64,000 nt of DNA from Ochotona curzoniae (lineage: Eukaryota; Chordata; Mammalia; Lagomorpha; Ochotonidae), in NCBI RefSeq assembly GCF_017591425.1, contig NW_024465885.1, positions 33,426,501 through 33,490,500 of the forward strand, read 5' to 3'. The translations under genes and the position numbers were made by a program. Positions 58,020 through 64,000 of this stretch are shown one piece after another. The notes below the pieces were generated by a model. It had not been told where the DNA came from. It worked only from the letters and a program-made list of their open reading frames with translations, and searched no databases. How positions within the stretch are numbered: position 1 is the stretch's first letter; each line of letters begins with the position of its first letter.

Positions 58020-58331
58020 TTACTTTGAAAGACAGACTTTTACAGAGAGAAGGAAAGGGTAGAAAGAGGTCTTCCATCCTTTGGTCCACTTCCCAAATGA
58101 TTGTAACAGCCAGAGCTGAATTAATCCAGAGCTGGAAAGTGGGAGTTTCCTCTGGGTCTTCCAGATGGGTGCAGGGGCTCAAGATGTTGGATCTTCTTCC
58201 ACTGCTTTCCCAGTCCATGAGCAGGGACCTGGATTGGAGTTGGAACAATCAGGACATGAATTTGTACCCACATGGGATGAATTTCCTAGTAGCTCGAGGA
58301 TTTACCTGCTCTGCCACTGAGGCAGCTCCAA
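57977..58331 (-). mobile_element. C-type SINE, moderately old, with (TTTA)n tail
   Basis: (TTTA)n at 57977-58015 is the reversed tail. Then TTTGAAAGACAGACTTTTACAG, GTCTTCCATCCTTTGGTCC, CTGGGTCTTCCAGATGGG, CCAGTCCATGAGCAGGGACC, and a decayed head TGCTCTGCCACTGAGGC. A 111-codon plus frame over it is repeat-derived. Confidence 0.88.
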
Positions 58332-59535
58332 GATCATTTAATTTAGAAGATATGTTTTAAAAATATATGTATGTTATAAACTATTTTAACTAATATTATT
58401 TAGTATGATGCATGAATATTAGTAAAATCATTATCTTTCTCTTCACATCCATATTTTTTTTTCAGTTTGTATTTCATCCTCATTTCTGCATGTGATTCTC
58501 TTAGAATCCCATGGTCTAGGCTAGCAGAATGATCTCACTACATAAATTGAATAAAAAATATTGCTTTTGATAATAATACAACTATATAAATTGTTTATTA
58601 ATTAACTAAGCGAATAATCACTGAGTACCAATTGGAACCTGGATATGTATATAAGTACAGATTTACTGTTCCATAGAATCAACTACATAGTGAGAAAACA
58701 GCATGCAAAAAATCAAATGAAAATATTTACAAAGTTACCATAAGTAAGTTCTTATTTGAAATAAAGAAAATATTATTAATAAAGTTTATTTTGCACCATG
58801 ATACTATGGCTGCTATGTTTCAATGGCAGATTTAATCCCCAAAGTCTTACATTAATAAACTAAGGAAACAACTTAATCCAACTATTGTCTCTGAAGGTGG
58901 TGTCTTGGGGAATAATTAAATTATATTAAACTGCTGACATGAAGACCCTGTGATTAAATTTTGATAGTTTTATAAAAAAAAAAAAACATATGGAAGATTC
59001 CTCACTTTATCGCCTGGCTTGCCATGTGATCATTCCTTTGCACACACTCTAACATTTACATCTTCTACCCTCAGCTGACAGAAGATTATAAACCTCTAAA
59101 ACCATTAAGTATAATGAGCTTTTTTTTTCTTCCTATATAGCACCTCTAAGATATGAAAAGCTGACTAGTACAAAGACTCCAGAAGAGACATAAAAGGAAA
59201 GGCATCTTGTGGACAATGGTTAACGTGTTTCTATTGTCAGAAACATAATGATCAAAAATATGCATTTGTTTTATGGCTGAAGAAGGTGGGGACTTGTGTA
59301 ATATGAAATCCTGGACAGAACACAGAGAAACCAAGGTAGCATAGGAAGCACAGAGGCTGATTCTGTGGACAAAACGTTGCATAAGAAATACAATTCTTAG
59401 CTATAATTTATTGAAACACAAGCTACAGAGTGAGAATATCTTATGAACTTCTTATGGATTAATTATGTATATTCTTCAGAATTAATGCCTTAAGCTTGCA
59501 ATACCCAATTGTACTTGAAAATAAGTCATTTCAAA
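58332..59535. other. 1.2 kb with nothing recognised
   Basis: Minus frame of 78 codons at 59146-59382, no similarity known. AT-rich. Confidence 0.45.
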
Positions 59536-59539
59536 AGTA

Positions 59540-59826
59540 TTAAATTTTAGGTTGTCATAAGGATGTTACCTGGCCTGTTGGAATCAATGCTTTTAATTAA
59601 GACATTAAAACATCCCTCTCTTCCTCTGTCTCTCACTCTGTCTTTTCCTGCCTTGTGAGCCAACCATAATGTGGTAAATATAACAATTCAGAAAGAGAGT
59701 GCTTGCTAGATTGCTGTGCTATCACTAACTTTCAGTCACAGGAATTACAAGATAATATGTTTTAGTTGTTTAAGCCACACAGTCAGTATTTTTCTGTTGT
59801 AACAGTCCAAGCTAACTAACCCAGGG
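59540..59826 (+). mobile_element. MaLR/MLT1-type LTR fragment
   Basis: CTCTTCCTCTGTCTCTCAC, then GTTTAAGCCACACAGTCAG and TTCTGTTGTAACAGTCCAAGCTAAC. The last two match the MLT1 LTR end (TAAGCCACYCAGTCT ... TTGTTACAGCAGCCCGAGCTAACTAA). The 5' part is poorly preserved. Dead. Confidence 0.65.
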
Positions 59827-62357
59827 TCTTTCCAGAGGAAACCAGGTGCAAGCTTCAGTGAGTTCTATCCAAATTGAGTAACACAGCATGTGCTTAATTC
59901 CTTCAGCAATGAGCTGTGAAAACACATGTAAAACGTTGTGTACCAGAAAAGCTCTTCAGAGATCCAGTGCCTAGGGTTTAACTCACAGATGTTCACGTCA
60001 ACATTCCATCTCCAGTATGTTCAAAAATTTCAAGCTCCCAAAAGAAATGCTAGTGTTCTGCATAAAATATATCATTTTTTATAAATAGGTTAGCTAGATT
60101 ATGCTAGTTGTATAGTTCCAAGAATGATCGAAAGTTTCCCCAAATCCCAGAAGTCAGCCAAGAGCTGGTCTGAGACGCAGCCGTTTCCAAAGATAGCAAT
60201 TTTGAGAATAACATGTTAGCTCTTTTTGGCATTTAGCCCAAGCTAGATTCCACAAGAGACAGAAATGCAAGGAATTTCCATAGGATCCAAAGTTTGTATA
60301 GAAAAAAAAATCAAGCTTTTTTGCGTTACACTGGAGATATGAAAGAAATAATGAGAAATACTTTGAAATTAAAAACACAAACTAATTTTTGCAATTTTCA
60401 GGTGATGGGGCTTGAGATGATAGTTGAAACAAAAGCCAAAACTGTGCTCAGAAGCACAGAATCTGAAGAGAAAACCTATGTGAAGTGTAAAACCATCTGG
60501 TTTAGGAAAGACCATACTCTTTAATCACGTGAAAACATTAACCGCAAAAGATAATGTAAGGGTCTAGGAAAAGTGTTATAGAGAGCAAAACAAGGATCTA
60601 GAATGTGATTTAGATGTTCTTATCTTCAATTTTAGATTTTTAGTAACTGGAAATGTACTTTAGTTATTTGCCTTTGGTTTTACCATCATTTCAGATGGAA
60701 AGGAAGAAAGCTATATTACATGAACTCATCCCAGCTGTGGAATTGCATTTTATGCACTAATTAACTGATACTTTAAGAGAGCACAATACCCTGCACTTGA
60801 TGGCAGGACCACAGCTTCAGGGTGCATCATTAGGATGACTGTGAATGGAGAGTGTATAGATTGGTGTTATTGGATGGAATGGGACCCTCTCTATTCAGGT
60901 GTTCCAACAAGGTGGACAGACTGACATTTTTATATTACGAAGTATTCAAATAGATAGAAATAGAAAACTCAGACATTTTCTATAATTCTGTTCAAGGACA
61001 TTTTTTTTAAATATCTGTTAACATAAATTTACTGAGGCAGAGAATTTTCAGTCTATAACATTGTAGTCAGTGAAACTGTTCTATAACTGTATACTCATTT
61101 ACACAAGTATCTATACACACAGCTATATGTACAATGAGGAATCATCAAGAATTTTATGGAAAACCTGAGTACTGTAAAGTTATGTATAAATTTTGAAAAT
61201 TTTTGCCACAGAATAACTTTTAATTAAACACTTTTGCAATGCTTTAGTATAATTTTATGTACACACACAGATACAATGAATTTCTTTCCCAATTCATAAA
61301 CACAGAAAACACATCATCAGCAAATGAAAACAAACGTGTATTAATATAATTAAATTTAAGCTGTAATCATTCTATAAAGCTTAAATTTTAGTAGATCAAT
61401 TAAAGGATTAGAGAAGAGTTTCATGTTTTGAAGTTAATGTTTAATTCTTATTACTGGCTTCACCATAAGATTTAAAATAAAGTTTTAATTTTTGCTTAAT
61501 AATGTTTTCATAACTTTATTTGAAAATTGATAGAGAAATTGGCAGTGACAGAATCATATTCAATGGATTTGAGCCGCCATTCCTGATTAATAACTTCTTC
61601 CTGAAAGCAGGACAGTGATTATTATTTCTTTCCCTAGGAATATTATAGAAACTTGAATCTTCCATGCTTTTTTCTGGCCAATTTTACCTGACATATAAGA
61701 CCTTCAGCATTTTAGAGGCCATCCTGCTCCCATAATCTATAGGAAATGATACACAAAGGGTCAAACATGTACACAGACCTTGCTAGCGTTAACTAGCCTG
61801 TGTGATAGCATCCATTCCTATGTGATAAATTCTGCACATAAGCCCTAATGGCCAGGAGTCGGAGAGCTTCCGGATAGGTGGACATGTGTAGAATCCTGAA
61901 GAGTACTGTGTGTCTTATGCGTCTTTCTTTTGCATTGTTTATAATGATATTTATAAGACATTAAATTTAACTGACTCCGTGAGTTTATGGACAACTCTAG
62001 TAAATTATTCACAATCTAGAATGAGAGTATGTGAACCCCAATTGGTAGACTTCTAATTAAAAAATTATTAAAAACAACATGGGGCTTGTAACTGACTACC
62101 AGTTGATAAGAAATAGAGCTGACCTGAAAAACTCAGCTCCCTACCTGCGGGATTCGGCATCATTTTGAGGGTATCAATGTCAACAGAATTGGATTAGAGG
62201 ATACTCACCAGGTCTGAGAACTGTTGAGAACACTAGAATAAACAAATTGTACAGATTCCCTCATGGCAGATATGGAAAGAGCTGAACTATGCATCGTAAT
62301 TAGTAAATGGTAAATAAAGCGTCATTTAAAAAATATTTTTAAAGTTAGAATAAATCA
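59827..62357. other. 2.5 kb with nothing recognised
   Basis: The longest frames are 74-76 codons near 60.2-60.5 kb. A short SINE-like hint near 61.51-61.57 kb is too weak to call. Confidence 0.45.
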
Positions 62358-62375
62358 TTTTTTAATTTAAAATAA

Positions 62376-62692
62376 ATCTTTTTAAGATTTATTTATTTGT
62401 ATTGCAAAGTGAGATATACAGAGAAGAGGAGAGACAGAGAGGAATATTTTTCATCCCTTGGTTTAATCCCCAATGGCCGGAGCTGAGCTGATCCAAGAAA
62501 GCAGCCAGGAGCTTCTTCTGGGTCTCCCACACTGGTGCAGGGGCCCAAGACTTTGGGTCATCCTTGACTGTTTTGCCAGGCCACATTCAGGGAGCTGGAT
62601 GGGAAGCAGGCTGCTGGGACTTGTACTGACCCAAATAGGATCCCAGTGAGTGCAACGCGAGGACTCTAGCCACTGGACCACAGAGCCAGGTC
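62376..62692 (-). mobile_element. C-type SINE, moderately young
   Basis: TTTTTAAGATTTATTTATTTG tail, GTGAGATATACAGAGAAGAG, CTTCTTCTGGGTCTCCCAC, GGAGCTGGATGGGAAGCAG, reversed head CACAGAGCCAGGTCC. ATAAATCAT occurs just after it (62693-62701) and before it near 62351, possibly remnants of a TSD. Confidence 0.93.
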
Positions 62693-64000
62693 CATAAATC
62701 ATCATTTCTAAAATGAAATCTGCCTTGACATACACTAATATATTTCAGAAGACATTTGGAAAAATGCTGACTTCATATTGTTTTCCCAGATTTTTTACGT
62801 GTTGAATGTTCCTTTGATGGCACAGAGCTATAATAAGTAAGCAGCAATTGATTCTTATCAGTCTGGTGCAGAACTCTACATCCCCAAATGATAGGATGCT
62901 CTCTGATATTCATAACAAATTTCTTTGGCTCACATCTGGCTTTATATTGAAGGATTATATTAAAGGATTATCTCAGGAAGGAGTTTTCAGATACTCTCAG
63001 ATGAGGATTGTCACCAGAATGACCAATGTTATTTTCAGAGTTGAAAGTTTCAACCTTATTTCCCAGATTCTGGAGAGAGTAAGAAATTAGATACCGGTTT
63101 TCCAAAGCTTCCAAACAAGATTTGAAATGTTTCAGATTGGCTCACACACTGAAGTGCAGGCACGGTGGCACTCCCAAAGAGACCATGGGAATTCTGTCTC
63201 TACTTTCTGCCCAAACGTTATGCTGTGAATGCTTTTCATTTGATTGACCATTCCTGAGTTGGATTTTTTATTTAAATAAATAAATAGCATATAATATGCT
63301 TACTTCATATATAGTAATTAGGTTATATAGGTTTAAACTGATATTTGACAATGGAACATTTCTCTGAGTTGTATGAGTCATTCAAGAAATTGCTGAACCT
63401 AAAAACCGGTTTGTGGTAAGACAGAACTTGTAGTTGGCGGAGTTAAAATAGCCAGAAAGGTCATTTGCAGCAGGCATCTGAAGTTGCGACAGTCAGGTGT
63501 GACATAGCTCTAAATGTATAAAGTCCTTGCTAACTCTAGAGTATAATGAATTGAGTTTCCAGGTTCCTAGTTACTTTTGAATCATTGGACAGTTAGTTGT
63601 TTGAGTGGAAAAATGGCACTCATTTTGTGTAAAACAACAACAAACAACAAAAAACATACTCAATGAAGCAAAATGCAGGAAATGATGCTTCCAAAAATGA
63701 TCAACTGCAAAACAAGCTTGTCTCCAACCCCATCTCATTATCCTATGGATAGAAAAGGATGACCTCAGCTTGCCTTCACAAGTACACCAATCCCCAAGGT
63801 TGTGTTCCAGAAAAACTTGCTTTGAAGTGTCATTGTCTCTAACTATCTTATTATATATTTAAAGAAAAGGGCTTATTTCACAGGATAAAACTTAATACGT
63901 TTTAACAAGCTAGTATCCCTTATTCATAAGCAGCTTTCCTTGAAATAAGAAGATTGTCATTATCTGGTCAGTTATGAAATCTTTATTGGATATTTCCATT
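62693..64000. other. 1.3 kb with nothing recognised
   Basis: One 80-codon plus frame (62848-63090) with no recognised similarity. No repeat family recognised up to the window end. Confidence 0.45.

Noticed and set aside
61505..61570. possible minus-strand SINE tail (TTTATTTGAAAATTGATAG)
   Set aside because: Only the tail-like motif is present and no body motif follows in order, so it is too weak to call.
1..64000. CRISPR array, operon, phage or other prokaryotic system
   Set aside because: Repeat content, A-tailed SINEs and L1s, MIR and MaLR LTRs show nuclear mammalian DNA. No regularly spaced repeat-spacer structure or dense gene packing is present.

Overview
The window looks like non-coding mammalian DNA from a lagomorph, most likely a pika (Ochotona). 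The call rests on about 35 copies of the lagomorph C-type, tRNA-derived SINE. The freshest copies carry the head GGCGCAGTGGTTAAGG and the 3' end GCCTTTCCAATAAAAA, a form I associate with pika rather than with rabbit, whose copies end in CTTTCAAATAAATAAAT. The species call is inference; lagomorph is close to certain. I found no protein-coding gene, no exon with convincing splice context and no intact RNA gene. Every longer open frame I examined is either inside a repeat (SINE, L1, microsatellite) or is an isolated short frame in AT-rich DNA. The window is best read as a gene desert or part of a large intron.

Layout. 1-7.3 kb: a young SINE with a perfect target-site duplication (TSD), a 5'-truncated L1 3'UTR with a G-rich tract and poly-A tail, two older SINEs, a long bare stretch, then two head-to-tail SINEs set in a decayed L1 ORF2. 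7.3-15.4 kb: old SINEs in bare AT-rich DNA. 15.4-19.0 kb: an L1-dense block, with an antisense L1 split by a young SINE and then ORF2 pieces lying out of order, also split by a SINE. 19-27.1 kb: SINEs, (CT)n and (GGAA)n microsatellites, an L1 with a 5' inversion, an L1 3' end and a young SINE. 27.1-37 kb: a truncated 5S rRNA pseudogene, more SINEs and an exceptionally fresh SINE at 34.8 kb. 37-41.7 kb: MIR, two MaLR-type LTRs, a scrambled composite L1 element on the minus strand with an 18-bp TSD, and a U2 snRNA fragment. 42.9-53.9 kb: old SINEs, an ancient L1 3' end, a GC-richer patch at 47.9-48.4 kb, AT and GAA microsatellites. 54-64 kb: a second copy of the scrambled L1 composite, a 36-bp 5S rRNA insert with a TSD, another MaLR-type LTR piece and two SINEs.

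Nothing here works as a pathway; what ties the window together is L1-driven retrotransposition. L1 copies supply the machinery signature (TT/AAAA-like sites, A tails, TSDs, 5' truncation and inversion). SINEs and small structural RNAs (5S, U2) appear as its passengers. The best lead is a pair of elements, at 38.3-39.6 kb and 55.5-56.3 kb, that share the same unusual arrangement: an antisense L1 ORF2/inter-ORF block fused to a sense L1 3'UTR. This suggests a non-autonomous, internally rearranged L1 family that retrotransposed as a unit. Next best are the tailless 5S inserts. All family assignments were made by eye from known consensus features; no alignment or database search was run.
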